This document shows positions 11,001 through 24,050 of a stretch of DNA of 64,000 nt, piece by piece; within the stretch, counting starts at the first letter, position 1, and each line of letters opens with the position of its first letter. The stretch is taken from assembly GCA_013398295.1 (NCBI GenBank), contig VZSF01007911.1, forward strand, positions 94,773 through 158,772, read 5' to 3'. Below the pieces are notes generated by a model. That model searched no databases. It was not told the origin of the DNA and saw only the letters and a list, made by a program, of their open reading frames with translations. The stretch is from Chionis minor. Taxonomy: Eukaryota; Chordata; Aves; Charadriiformes; Chionididae. Made by a program: the position numbers and the translations under genes.

Positions 11001-14000
11001 ATTCTTCCACTTGAAAAAGTGGGAGGTGAAATTAAATCCATGCTGTTTATTCACTTTCGCCCTGACATACTGTGGGGGATATCTCATGTGTTGTGAAGAG
11101 AAACGGTCTGGAAAGTGAATGGCGCTGACTGTAACTTCCTTTGGCTTGAAGGCAGGCTTGCATCTGTGCCACATTAAGGCTGCACTCTGAAATTACAGCT
11201 TGCACGCTCTGGTGCACGGGAGTACTCTGAGTATGGGGCCACAATTACTTGGACCAGAATCCGTTGTAAGCACAAAGCCTGGCATATTTCAGTACCCCTG
11301 CTGACCGGGTGGTAAAGTGTTTCCCAGGAGCACAGAAGCATGATTGTGTTCAGCAGCAGAACTCAGCCAGTACATTAAACTGGAACAGTTTATATATTAA
11401 GTTACAGACAGACAAAAGTGGGACAGAGATATTCAGTGACTGAAAGGCTTGAGAGACCTGCAAGTTTGCCCAATTTTTTCTATCTCATTTAGCCTGATGC
11501 AAATTATTTGTTCCTAGAAACTTTATCCCTCTTAATTTCAGATTATAGAGCAAATCACTGACAGAGTTGACATAAGTGGAAGGGATCTCCTGGCAATCAT
11601 CCTTAAATCCATGTATGCCAAAATCTCGCTTTCCCATAATGTTTTTATTTTAATTTTCAGCTTTAAATCACAGGGTTCTTACCCAGAAAGCCTCTGTTAG
11701 TGTCTCCATTCAAAACAGTGTAATCTCTCTTGAAACTTTTCAGTTGGCTTTTGTTATGCTTAAAAAAGATGAATCCAGTTTAAACATATGTTCCTAAATG
11801 TGTGATTATAGTGTTTTTTTATAATTGGAGGGTTTTACTTGAAGTAGTATTTGAAATACTTCCGTGACCAGCATATGTTACGAGGCATCTGGAACTTGGC
11901 TGTCCAGTGAGCAACACTCTTGTGGTGTTTGAAGTCCTTTGAATGAGGGAAGCAAAACCATAAAATAACAATGAAGTTATCTACCCTAGGCAAAAGGTGA
12001 TCAGACACAAAGACAATGTCTCATCAGGAGTGCCTCAGCCAGGTTACTGTAGGCCTTTCCAAGTCTCACAAAAGCTCTGCTGCTCTTCTCTTTTTGTAGA
12101 GCTGGGAACAGCTCGTCTTCTTAAGTACTTCCACGTTTCTGGGTGGTTTTTTTCTTTTTTTCTCTTTAAGAAAGAAATCAGACGGATGTGAAGAGTCTTT
12201 AGAAACAGTCATCTTCAATAGGCCTAGCTATACAAAAGTTAAAAACAAAAGAGAAAGAAACCAAATTGAAACTTTCAGTTTGTCTCTGTAGGTTTGCTTT
12301 GCCTGCCAACTCTATCAACTAACAATGCAAACACATGGAAATGCCATGCTTTATAAAGAGTTCATAAAAGTGGTTTTAGGGATTTGAGGATTCAAGTTGG
12401 GTTTTCAACAAAAGCCTCAGGACAGTTTATATGAATGTTTTCCCCATTTAGGCTTTATATTTTACATTTACAGATAGCATTGGTTATGAGGATATTGTAA
12501 AACTCGAGTACTGAAGGGTTTTGAGCGCAGCGGATAAAATCTGCTCACCCAATCACAAAACCTTTCCTCTATATATTTCTTTTAAATGTTCCTTGCAGTG
12601 TTCCATACTTTACTAACCCAATGCATCTCTCTATATAGCATACATACGCATATGTATTCATGGCCCCTATCTCCATGTGAGATATGTAGCCATTCAGACA
12701 TGAGGACATTAATTCCTTCACCTAAAGAGTGAATGGGAAGTTTTCCCTGTCTATAATTTATTTCTGTGGTTTTCTTGGTAAAGTACTCCATGGAGAGCTT
12801 CAAGTGCATCTGGTTTTACTTAACCCTTGTTTTGTCTCTACAAATATTACTCCCTTGGTCTATTTTCCACTCTTCACTTTTTCTCCTGTACTCTCACAAA
12901 CCTGGATTTTATGAAATCTTTAGACTTAGATTTTTACAACAACATCTCACACAGGGAAGCCCACGTTCTCCTTTTCAATATGCATGTGCAATCCAACAGA
13001 AAGGTGGTTCAGAAAAGAAAAGCCTGGCCAGTATTTTGATCAGTTTGTTGTGAACAGTCTGAACTCAAACAGAGCTTTTTTCACACCTGTTCTGTAAACT
13101 CTCCATTCATATACAAGACAGTAAAACAGGAAGCTAGACTAATCTCCAGACATTACACTTTTTATCTACAGTATTTCCACGTATTTGTGCTGTTTGCAGT
13201 AACTCTAGATGATGGATGAACCAACCTATGAAGACAGATTTTGCAAAGAAACTCGAGGTATAGCAGGCCTTTCACAGATCCTTCTCAATCATCACTCCTT
13301 CCTTTCTTTTTTTCCTTTGGAAAAATAATTTAAATTAAACAGATTCGTTATATGCAGCACAGTGTTACCATGTGAGCGCTGAACACTTTGTTCAAGAGCT
13401 AGGAGGCCAGCCAACTGCTTTAGTTCCTTAAAGAATAACAGATGTGTCCTTCCAAGTCTCATGCTAATGGAATTTAGGCTGTGGTAAGGAGTTTAAAAAT
13501 ACTCTCAGTTTTCTGCAGGCTCGGTTTCAGCTCTGCTGTGTTGGTTAGCTTATATCAGGCTTCTTTTTCCACATCTTTCAGAAACATTGCATGAAATGTC
13601 CAGTTGAGCTGAAGCTACTAGTAATTTACTTTCACAGAGTTAAAGAAAAAAAAAATTTTTAAAAGTAAAAATCTATGTATTTCAGTTGCGTATGATACTG
13701 TTTCTACCAGCCTGACTCTGTAACAACTGTATGTAAAATACATCGAGTAAAATGTTCTGTCTTTGTGTATATACAATAAAAAACCTGCAATCTCTGCTCC
13801 TTTACTACCAGCATATGTTTGATATCTTTATTTTTAGCTCCAAAAATGAACTATAGTTATGCAAAAGTGAAGCAAAAAATTTGGTGTAGCCATCTTTAAG
13901 CAGATGTCAGTAAGTTGAAATGGCAATTGGGGCAAAGTAAGATATCCTTTGCATTGCAGTTCACATTTGATATGTTGTGAAGGGCCTAGGACCACAGGGA

Positions 14001-15164
14001 AAAACTGTAGGAACTAGGAGGGGAAGCTACAGGGGCTTTTCTCCAGCAGGAACCAGTGACAGTGCAGGAGAAAGTGGTCTTCCATGGCCAAAGCTCTTCC
14101 TTCAGCTTTCTGCACTTCAACTATGGGTAGGCTAAAGTGAATGATGCTTATTATAATCTGGTCACTGCGTTGCTCTCATGTCACTCTGGGGTTGAGAGCA
14201 TTACAGAGAAAGGGAGCAATACTGTAAGCTGCTGTGCTGAGCACTCTGGCTGCACGTTTTCACCATTTACTGTGGGTGGTGGGAAGCAAATAGATCTGGT
14301 GAGCAGACAGTGGGAGGGGAGCATGGAAGACATGAGGCCAAAGGCACTGGCTGTGGCTGGGAACAGGAGGCTTTTGTAAGGCAAGCATTGCAAAGGGAGG
14401 TCCTTTATTTCCCTTTTTTCCCTTTGTCCAAGCTTGTCTCCCTTATTCCCTGCCCACCAACTACTATTATTGGCATCTTTTTTCACACATTACTTTGTCG
14501 TCCTGCATACTGGTCATGTTTCCTTAAGTTTGTGCTTCTCTTCCTTATGTGGTCTTTTGTTCCTGTAGAGTTCAATTCTGGGAACTGGGATTCTCACAGT
14601 ATTCTTCCTCTCTCCACCTCATATCCCACTAGAAGATTGCCTAGGGAAGGAGGCAGCTACCCTGCATCTTATTCCCTCTGTAAAACTGATGTGGAAACAC
14701 TATTTTGGCCTCTTTATCTTCCCTGCCCCAGGCAAAAGCTCATACCCTTTTGAAGAGAAAAGAACTGGAAACTTGGGAGCTCCTTGCCTGAGCAGCTGGT
14801 AATGAAGAAGACAGTCATGGGTTTTCTTCTTCCTCCACAATGCCAGGGGGTGTTAGTGGCAGATCATATGACCGATGAGGCTACATTGTCCCTTTCCATG
14901 AGGTAGTAAATAGAAGTGATGCAATATGTTCGCTTTCAACACAGGACAAACTCTAAGGGCTCGACAAACTCTGCCCCCCTCAGCTGATAGGACCTGAGGG
15001 AGAGGACTGGTGGGAAGAGAGAAGACTATTGGTGGTTTAACGAAGAAGAAGGGAAGCATGTGAGAGATTTTGGTGAAAGGTTCTTTAACTAAAAATGATG
15101 CGAAGTGGCAGAAAGAAAGGATGAGAAGTGTAAGGAGCAGCTGAAGGTGATGTATTTCTTCAAT

Positions 15165-15725
15165 ATTCCTACTTTACTTCCTTAACTTTATCTCAGAATT
15201 GCTATTTCCTAAAAATCATCCCTTCAGAAATACCCCGCCTCCCCAACCACTCATCCTGTCAGAATCCTTCCAAGCCAGCATTCACACTTGATTTCCCCCG
15301 TTTCCTTCCTATTCCATCTGCCACTTTTAATTTCCTCTTATATTCTCTTTCCAGAAATCCCAATATGTTTCATTCCTTTGACCTCAGTTCTGCACCCTTT
15401 CCTTCACTGAGACATTCACATTCCCTTTTCCATTCAGTGACACTCTGACTTCACATTCCTCTTCAGTTCAGCTCTCTTTCCTGTATTTCTTTCCCTCTAT
15501 AGTTGTTTATTTTGGGTTCTGCCCCCCTCCCAAGCCTTTACCAATCAAAAATTTTCCCTCTTAACAGGTTTTTCTTTTCTTCACAAGCCACTTCTGCTAT
15601 CTTTAATTTATCCCCTGGAAACTCCTTCATTGCCTTCCTCATGCTTTGCTCAAGTTATTTTTCTTTAGACCTATTATTTCCAATTTTTTTTCTATTTATC
15701 TTGTTTTCTACTGATCTTTTTCAGT
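15165..15725 (+). repeat. pyrimidine-rich (C/T-skewed) tract
   Basis: For roughly 560 bases the plus strand is dominated by TTCC, CTTT and TCCC words with few purines. It is not a clean microsatellite. Such asymmetric tracts may be degenerate simple repeats or ancient polypyrimidine DNA. Confidence 0.5.
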
Positions 15726-17271
15726 AGGGGAAGATGCAATTTCCTTGACTTTTGATAGCCAGAAACATAAATTGCTAACTCTAACAGATTTCAAATGCTG
15801 TTGCCCCAGTAACACAGTAGCTAACACACAACATCATAACGGATAGCCACTATTACACGTTATCAACATTAACAAAAGGCAAATGGTAGTCTCTAAATAT
15901 CAACTTGGATACGCACCTTCCTCATCTTCTAAATCATCTGTAGCAGAACAGTTTGTCTGTAGCATTTAACTTCCTTAATTTTACTCAGAATGGTGAGTGA
16001 AAGCTTTTAAGCAGCCAAAGGTCATATTTAGCTCAACAGAGCGCAGCAGAATATTCATGTTTTCATGATCTTATCCTGAACAGCATACTCACTCTGATCA
16101 GGAATATAAAAGCAGGATCTGTTTCAACTTGGACATGAATTTTGCCGCTGATTCTGTGGTCCAAGATACTGTCCAAACAGAAGTATTTCACAGCCTCCTC
16201 TATCTGACTTTGAGTTCTGTTTTCTCCCTTTCTTTTTTAGGACACTAACGCCTAATCTCAAAGCAGAGGTTTTTTTTCCTGCTTTGCAACTTACTTTCAA
16301 AGCACAGCTCACCAGTATGCGGACATCAGAGGCAGTAGGTATCACAGAGCAGGGAGAAGCTCCACAAAAGGATAGATATTATGGCCATATCAAGCTGATG
16401 GAGCCGTGCACAACTGTTTAAAAAATGAGCATAACAGATATGCCAAAAAGAACAAGGGTTTTTAAGATATGTCATTTTTTGCTCAAAATGCTTTACATGC
16501 AGGCTTCTCTGAGCAGAGCTTGGCTTCCTTAGCAGCACAAGAAAATAAACAAGAACGGGAACCTTTGATTACAGATATTTTACTCTCTGAAGCATGATAT
16601 TGCAGAGCGTGGGTGTTTCTGAAATTCTGTTAGTAGGCTAAAGACAGTTTTTAATTTGAAGAGGAAAAAACCAGATGTATAAAATGTAAAAATGAGGGAG
16701 ACTTAACTTGGTTTATTGGGTGGTTCTTGTGGATAAGTATATTTGAGAGGTCTAACACAAGGTTTCTCAGGTGCTAGTTTTTTTGCTCTAAATTATCTGA
16801 TTGCACAGCAAACTCTTCAAGAAAAATTCCACGGTATTACAGAAATGTCAATGTGTGAGTACAGCTCTAGATGAACAGTGCTATTATATGCACATAATCC
16901 TAAACAGGTAAATAATAATGACAATCGCCTTCAGTGTTTGCAAGCCATTTGGGACAGGCCATGGAAGGTAAGCACCACATTTAGCTCTGTTTACTTTTGC
17001 ACGCACCATTAGTAAGAAAAATGAGTTCATTTGAACCTCTTTTTTCTCCTTTAACTTTCTGAACCACTTTCTTAGGCTATCCCCTCTCTATTTTCAGAGC
17101 TATAAAGTGGTAAAAGCCATTGGCCAGATTTATTTCTGGATAATTCCAGCGATCAAACTGGACCATGAACTGTCTTCTGCCCCACACTTCTGCAGTCTTG
17201 GCTTTTCCCTGCTCTGAACCAGCCAAATTGTGCAGCCGTCCATAGGGATGTGGCTGCTTCTACTTCTGCTC

Positions 17272-17655
17272 TTATTCCGTGCGTGCCATAATCCCAGATC
17301 TTTTGAGAAGCAGCAAAGTATAGGAGGCAAAAGAGATAATGATAAGTCTTGCACTCCTTATTGTTGCTAATGAGCTTCTTATTTGATCTCTAAGTTTGCT
17401 GCTAGGGGTTACAGATGCGCTGATTTCCCTGACTCCTGGGAGTGGAGAGGACACATCAAAACTTGCATAGTTGATTGAAGAGGCATCTGGGAGGCACTTC
17501 TGCTGCTGCCACTGAGCTGCACAGCTAAGCAAGCGACGCCAAAGAAAAGGCAGCAGGAGCTCTAGTCTCCGCTTCCTCTCTGCCGCTTCCCCCTCACCAG
17601 CCTTTGCTGTCATCTTGTGTGGGACTGAACCAGCTGGCGGTGGGGGAGCAGGCAC
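17272..17655 (-). other. GC-richer patch with a 127-codon minus-strand frame
   Basis: The right half of this patch (about 17,450-17,655) has more CpG and GC than its surroundings, and the minus-strand frame begins with an Ala/Pro-rich then Arg/Glu-rich stretch (AERKRRLELLLPFLWRRLL). I recognise no protein family. A TATA-like TAATATAATG on the minus strand lies only about 10 bases before the first ATG, which is too close for a usual TATA-to-start arrangement. It may be a diverged first exon, an unknown repeat or chance. Confidence 0.15.
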
Positions 17656-17860
17656 AGATCATTATATTAGTCAAGTATTAGCACCATTGGAAAGGGTCAA
17701 TTGCGAAATGAAGGTTGTTCTGACGAGTAGGACATCAATCTGATATTATTAGCTGCCAATACTGCATGTTTGCTGTGGGTTGCTTTGTAAATGACAGCCG
17801 CAGATCTCCATTGCAAATAATGCTTACAAGACTTATTTGTACGACTCCACAATCTATAAA
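17640..17860. promoter_or_regulatory. candidate conserved noncoding element
   Basis: The block contains TGACAG (17,792-17,797, a TALE homeodomain site), an ATTGCAAAT octamer-like word near 17,810, and AATTGCGAAATG near 17,700. CpGs are kept in several words. The texture resembles developmental enhancers, but this is inference without alignment. Confidence 0.22.
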
Positions 17861-19693
17861 AAGGGTCAAATACTCTAAGGAGGGGAGGGGTGTAAAATGG
17901 TAGAGATCTCAGGAACCTCCTTATTTTAACCAGTTATAAAGAAATTACCAACAAAGGCCTGAATTTATATTTCTTCAGCCTGTCCCACCAGGGCTTGCTT
18001 GTCTTGGTAGCTGAAAGTCTAAAAGAAAAAGCTGTTTGGAAGTGGATTCAGAGAGTTTGAACTAAGGAGAAAAGCATCTGTATTTTCTGCTAACACACTG
18101 CAAAGGTGTTCCCACCAACGCCTGGTTTCCAAATCTAGTAGAATGGGAATGTTCTAGGTATTAAAATAACCACTCTTGATCACTCTCTGCTATTTATATT
18201 TTTCTATTTAAATATCCTATTTATTAATAGTGTTCAATATTAGCATGAAAAAACCCCTGCATTCCTCAGTCAGCAGGTAGCAGACATCTCATGTCAGCTG
18301 TTTTATGAGCAATATAATTAGCAAGGCAAACTGTACAACTTCCAGTTTGGTTCATTTGCTGATGCTTATTCTGATTCATTTACAATTATGCCAGTAATTG
18401 GCATAACTGTTTAGAGGTATTTGGAAAATGTCCATAAGTGGATATCCTAATTATAGATTTATCCTAGTGGCAGACATTTGCGTTGTGTAATAACGACTTT
18501 CTGCATCTATCAGGAAGTGCTATGCCGATTCCTCAGGCAAGAAACTAGTGGAGGCTGTGGTCTATTAGATTATTATGGACAGAGGAAGAAAACTCGAAGG
18601 AGGTATCACTGCCTCTCCTCCGATGGTGCTCTTCCAGGTTCTGTGTGCTTGGAAAAAAACAAGCCCTGGCAAATCCAATGCAAGCCAGCAGAGGCATTTC
18701 ATTTTGTCTTATGCCCATTCAAATACATCAGAGAAATCCAGTTCCAGCGGGGCTTAAACCACAGCTCTCTAAAGCACACCCAAAGACCAGTCCTCAGACT
18801 TGTGCCAACAAAGTAAGGTGGTGACGACCTGCCAGGACTGGAAACTCTTCCACGTAAGGAGTGCCCCAAAAGCAGGAAGATCCAGCTTTCAGCTCCTCAG
18901 ACACTCATGTGTGATCTCCATGCTTGTGCATCCCTGGATTTCTTCATAAGCAATGGGACTTAGCTGAGAGCAGACCATCTTGACCCACCTTTCCCTGTGT
19001 CGGTGCCAGGGGACTCCCTTGCTCCATACATCTGCTACAGCTGAACCACTGGTCGTGGTGCCCGCTCCAGCATCGCAGCCCGGGCCATACACCTGCAACA
19101 GTTACAGTGAAGGAAAAAAAATGTGGAGGTACGCCTGAAAATGGAGATGACACTGTGCACCAAAGAGTCAAGTCGTGGCTGTCATAATGGTTAGGAATCT
19201 TTAACCTGGAGGGAATTGCAGTGGCTCTTTTCATAAAGGCTAGATTAGTGAGCTGTGTGTTAAATACATGATGGCTTTTACATTGAGATGTCTTTAATTC
19301 GCTTCTAACTATGAAGTGATCATAACTTTAATGAAAACCGGACTGTTTTATGAAGAGAGGACTTAAAGAAGATTTTTTCCTTTGTATCTCAGAAGATTGA
19401 GAAAATAAGAAAATAAACAAAACAACCCTTCCAGTTCTTTAAATTACACCAACTATCTGTTCCACTACAGGTCAGTTTTTGCACAATAAGCTTAGAGCTG
19501 TTTTCCCCTCTAGATAAATTCTCTCAGTTGCTCTTTCTGCCAGAAGCAGTTTTAAAAAGCCAGGCTGGATGCAATATCTATCATCAGGCTATTTGACAGA
19601 ACAATCCTCTCAGCTTAAAAGCAAAGTTACATGTGGAAAGTTACGACTCTAGATCCAAAGTGGCCCTGCAATGGCTGGCTTAACACTTCCATG

Positions 19694-20464
19694 TCATAGA
19701 ATCATAGAATGTTAGAGGTTGGAAGGGACCTCTGAAGATCATCTGGTCCAACCCCCCTCCCAGAGCAGGTCCACCTACAGCAGGTTGCACAGGATGGCAT
19801 CCAGATGTGTTTGGAATGTCTCCAGAGTCGGAGACTCCACCACCTCTCTGGGCAGCCTGTTCCAGTACTCTGCCACCCTCAAAGGAAAGAAGTTCCTCCT
19901 CATGTTCAGATGGAACTTCCTGTGTTCAATTTTGTGCCTATTACCTCTTGTCCTATCACTGGGAGCCACTGGCCCCATCCTCCTGGCACCCTCCCTTTAA
20001 GTATCTGTAAACATTGATGAGATGCCCCCACAGTCTTCTCTTCTCTACACTAAAAAGACCCAACTCCCTCAGCCTTTCCTCATAAGAAAGATGCTCCAGC
20101 CCCCTAATCATCTTTTGGCCCTTTGCTGTACCCTCTCCAGCAGCTCCCTGTCCTTCTTTAGCCCCGGAACCCAGAACTGGACACAGTACTCCAGTTGTGG
20201 TCTCACCAGGGCAGAGTAGAGGGAGAGGATGACCTCCCTTGACGTGTTTCCCACACTCCTCTTGATGCACCCCAGGATGCCATTGGTCTTCTTGGCCACA
20301 AGGGCACATTACTGGCTCATGGTCATCCTGTTGTCCACCAGGACTCCCAGGTCCCTCTCTGCAGAGCTGCTTTCCAGCAGGTCAGCCCCCAGCCTGTAGA
20401 GCTGCATGGGGTTATTCCTCCCCAGGTGCAGGACCCTACACTTGCCTTTGTTGAATTTCATAAA
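19694..20464 (-). mobile_element. CR1 LINE, 5'-truncated, minus strand
   Basis: The plus strand begins with two TCATAGAA units followed by GGTTGGAAGGGACC, which is the reverse complement of the CR1 3' end. Translating the minus strand gives the C-terminal region of CR1 ORF2 in pieces: [20 protein letters not shown] and [20 protein letters not shown] (20,108-20,299), then PSDRTRGN and [13 protein letters not shown] motifs (19,775-19,978). These lie in different frames, so the frame is broken. The endonuclease and the catalytic part of the reverse transcriptase are absent through 5' truncation, which is usual for CR1. The right end fades at about 20,464. Confidence 0.96.
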
Positions 20465-23400
20465 GCACTTTATATAATTTTCCTCAGCTTATTCTATCAA
20501 AAATATTGTCAATTTTGCAATTAATAACATGTATTTGAGTACTTTCTAATTAAAACTGAATATTTTGTACTGTGGTAAAACATTTCCATCCTTTCACTCT
20601 TTTTTATAGTGAATTAACTTTGTAAAATGAAGAAAAACATTTTTAACTTTACCATCTTCAGAAAGAGTAGTTTTGCTTTCATGAGGCAGGAGAAAAACAC
20701 CTTCATTTTACATAATACAGTGAACTGAAAAATGCAAGTACCGGTATTTGACTTGTCTGTAACTGAAAGTCAATAGAAAACTTTAGAACATGCTTTAACT
20801 TCACTTGCATCCATCACAAATACTAAACCAAATGTTTCCATTGTGAAGCTGAAGCTATTTATGGATGTTGATTTTTTTCTTAACATCATTTCTTCAAAAT
20901 GAAACAGCCATAAAATAACAATTCAACATAGGCAAGAACATATAAACTACTAACCTGAATTCTGGCATACTTTGCCTTCTTATGGCTGCCCCAATTCCAT
21001 AATTTCCTGCACAATGTGCATTACATAGAGCATCAATAATATGACAGTGATCCCTAAAGGCCTTAGTAACATGTAAATCAAAAGCATCTTGTAGAGAAGA
21101 GCTCACCAAGTGTCATGGTAAAACTCCTACTTGATTGTAACTGGAGTGTCATTAAATACAAACTAGGAACATACATTAAGGAATGAGGATTAAGGAAATG
21201 AAAACCCAACTTTTTCAAGACACCAGTTATCCAGAACCATAGAGAACGTAGAGAAAAGTGTTAATACCGGGAAAAAAAAAAAAAAAAAAAGCCACCATCA
21301 ATGTGGGTCTTATCTATGTTATAATTTACAACACTTCTTGCCTTTCTGTTTCCAGTCTCTAGCTTGGGAGAGATAAGGGCTAGCTGCAATTTGTGTGTCT
21401 TTCTTTGGAAGGTGTATTTCAGATGCTGCTGACAAACCCACTGAAGCATAAATCTTATCCTTTTAGTTGGAACCAAACAGCATTGTCCTCATTGATTTGT
21501 CTTCTGTTTGTTTCCTCCAGCAGTTGCCTCTGATTTACTTCCTTGCATTTAGGATAATATCACAAAAGTAAATTGATGTGCACGTTAGCGATAAAGTATT
21601 TAACTGTCTTGCTCCCTGCTCCAGGATCCATTTAAGTGTCCACAGAAATTTGTATCAAGGGACTCAGCACCAGGTTCCGCCTTATCCCATTTTCACCGTT
21701 ACTTTGTGTGTCTACCTTCCCAGAGTGTCATGAACTAGACAGAGTTCAATTCTCTGTGACTATTCCATACTGGAGACAGATTTCCAGCATATATTTGAGT
21801 CCTGTATAGTATTATAATTGATTAGCAGTATCTTTGCACACCACCAAATTTTAGAAAGTAGTGCGTAATGCAATGTTATTAGTGAGAACTTATCTTTATG
21901 TAATACAAAACCAGCTAAAGCGAACACTTGAGAACATAATGAAAATTGCAAACAGAGAAAATATTATGGTCTTCACTTCTAAAAAGATTAAACAAAGCAG
22001 TTAAGGTTTATATACCCTTTTCTCCTCCCCCAAGAGACCATTGGTCTAAATGGAATAATACATTTCTATTATTACCTTACTATTGTTTTATTATATTGAG
22101 AGATATTTCAGCTTGTTATGGAATGGCAGCTATTATGCCTACAGACCTTCCATATTCTAATGAGTTTCATTCTGTCTTGGGAATTTTTTCTGAAAATTGG
22201 CATTCTCCATTTTTCTAATTATTTTTTTATTTATTTATTTAGTTAGTTATTCTGAAATTATAATGCAAAAGAGTCTCTTTGGGGTGTTTACCCATGAGAC
22301 ACACAATGCACCTGTCTATTCTGGTGAATACTTAATTCTCCAGGAGACATTTTTCTTCAAAAAGTGATTTATAGTGAAGAAAACAAGTGATTTATACTAC
22401 ATAATCTTATGTCTTTAATTGTTTGGCTCTTTTGATTTGTCCTGCAATTGCAGTACAGTTCTGAAGGTAAATTTGAGAAAGCCGTAAAAGTAAACTTGGC
22501 AGTATTTCTAAATCCTGGCTTTTGTAAGGAATCTCGTGGAGGAAAACTAGAGTGGAACCAGAGCTGTGGGCGCTGATAGACGCAGTACAGTGCCCAGGCA
22601 AAACGGTGTAAAAGCTTAGTTGCTTCATAGATTTGGCAAGAAGAATTAGCTTTGTAGATAATTAATAGAAATATATTTAGCATATTTACTGAAGTCACTG
22701 TTTAGTTTGCTCTTCCATTCTCTGTAGCTAACACGTTACTGTACTTACAACAGGTAACCATGGAGGCAAGACAAAAACTAGAAGGGACGAATGCTAGGGC
22801 TCCCCAATTCAAGCAATATGCTTCAGTGGTTCTGATTTTCTTAAAATGACATTATATAATGCTTTAGACCTGATTTAGGTCTGAGAGAATTAGAGATTCA
22901 AAAGAACAGAATATACATAACAGCAGTTGTGGCTTTGCCTAGGACTCCACAGCTCTAACTGTGCTTGCATCTTTCCTGGTCAAGGTAGAGCTGTTAAAGT
23001 TAAATTAGACAAAATAACAGTCTCCAAGTAATCTGTTACGTATTTCTTTTAATTCAGTATTGAAAACAAATCTCTTCAATTGCTTTCTTCTAAAATCTGC
23101 TCTTTAAATTTCATCTCCTTGTGAATATATCCTTTTTTGGTCTCTAGAAAAAAGAAAAAAAAGAATGCACACAACAGAAAAAAATATTGCAGAGAAGGTG
23201 GAAGTGAGTGCTGGTAAGGTTTTTCTTCAGTAAGAACAGTTTATATTGGAACATGGCAGTTTGTCAAACCTTAAACTTTTCATGTAAATGTGTCATTTGA
23301 AACAAAACCTTGTTGCAAAGACTGTGTAGCTGCAGGGCAAAAGATGAGGAAAGGAAGAAAAAAGAGTTTCACAAATTTACAACAGGAAAATCCTAAGTAA

Positions 23401-24050
23401 ATGTCCTCAAGGTGTTGAAGAATTATATGCAAATCCCCTACTGTTTTGGATCGATGAGGAGTACTTAATCCTTCTTAGTCCCTCCTTTTGAAGCTGTTCT
23501 TCATTATTTATTGCTCCCAATAAAGAAACTAAAGCTGTAACCTGTGCACTAGGGCACTCAATGGGGAAGTGAAGTGCCAGCCCTGAGTCAGTTAGAGGTG
23601 GGAACTGACACATTGTCTCCTATGGATCAGGTCAATATTTTATCTGCAATGTCACGGTGGGTTATCTCTCTGTGTTTTTGTTTTCTTTTCTGTCTTGCTT
23701 TCCCCAATGAAGAATTTGGAAATAGCCTGGCTTTGTTCCAGTGAAGAATAAAAAAACTTTTTTTGAAAACAAATATTTTTTTCTGAGACACAGATCTTGT
23801 TTTCTAGAATTCTAAAATCAGGAGTGGCTAAGATGGGAAAATGCGGCAGAGACCAGCTAAAGGTCTTGTACTGCAGATGGTTCAAAGCAAAGATAAAGAA
23901 GCTGAAGAAAAGGTGGTACCTTTGCTAGAGAAACCCTTAATTGCTGTTTCAAGTCATCTTCTGCTGACGTTTGGACACTTTCAGGCTGTCAGGTTCCCAC
24001 TTATTTACACCAGAAAATGCTAAACATTTTCTGATGTCCAAATATCTTGA
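20465..24050. other. noncoding stretch
   Basis: No gene or repeat family was recognised apart from a 19-base A run at 21,272-21,290 and a short T/A-rich tract near 22,215-22,245. The A run is not preceded by a recognisable retrocopy. A weak candidate exon (23,148-23,213) is listed separately. Confidence 0.5.
23148..23213 (+). other. weak candidate exon, 66 bases
   Basis: A strong pyrimidine tract ending in TTTTTTGGTCTCTAG precedes this stretch and CTG|GTAAGG follows it. The 66 bases keep two of three frames open; one reads KRKKRMHTTEKNIAEKVEVS. The A-rich start could produce this by chance, and an alternative GTGAGT donor lies inside. No family is recognised. Confidence 0.15.

Larger units (their letters stand above)
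11001..19693. other. repeat-poor noncoding stretch
   Basis: No repeat or complete gene was recognised. A long pyrimidine-skewed tract (15,165-15,725), a local GC-richer patch (17,270-17,660) and an enhancer-like block (17,640-17,860) are listed separately. The longest frame, 147 codons at 14,310-14,753 on the plus strand, has no domain and a low-complexity hydrophobic composition, so I do not regard it as a gene. 18,300-18,480 has several TAATTA-type words and could be conserved noncoding DNA. Confidence 0.5.

Noticed and set aside
14310..14753. 147-codon plus-strand open frame
   Set aside because: No domain or family resemblance, low-complexity hydrophobic composition, partly in C/T-rich DNA, and overlapping frames on both strands; consistent with chance.
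16935..16967. 33-base exon candidate ending in GAAG|GTAAGC
   Set aside because: The donor is good but the acceptor lacks a proper pyrimidine tract and there is no supporting composition change.
21272..21290. 19-base A run as the tail of a processed retrocopy
   Set aside because: No coding similarity, polyadenylation signal at the right distance, or target duplication was seen.
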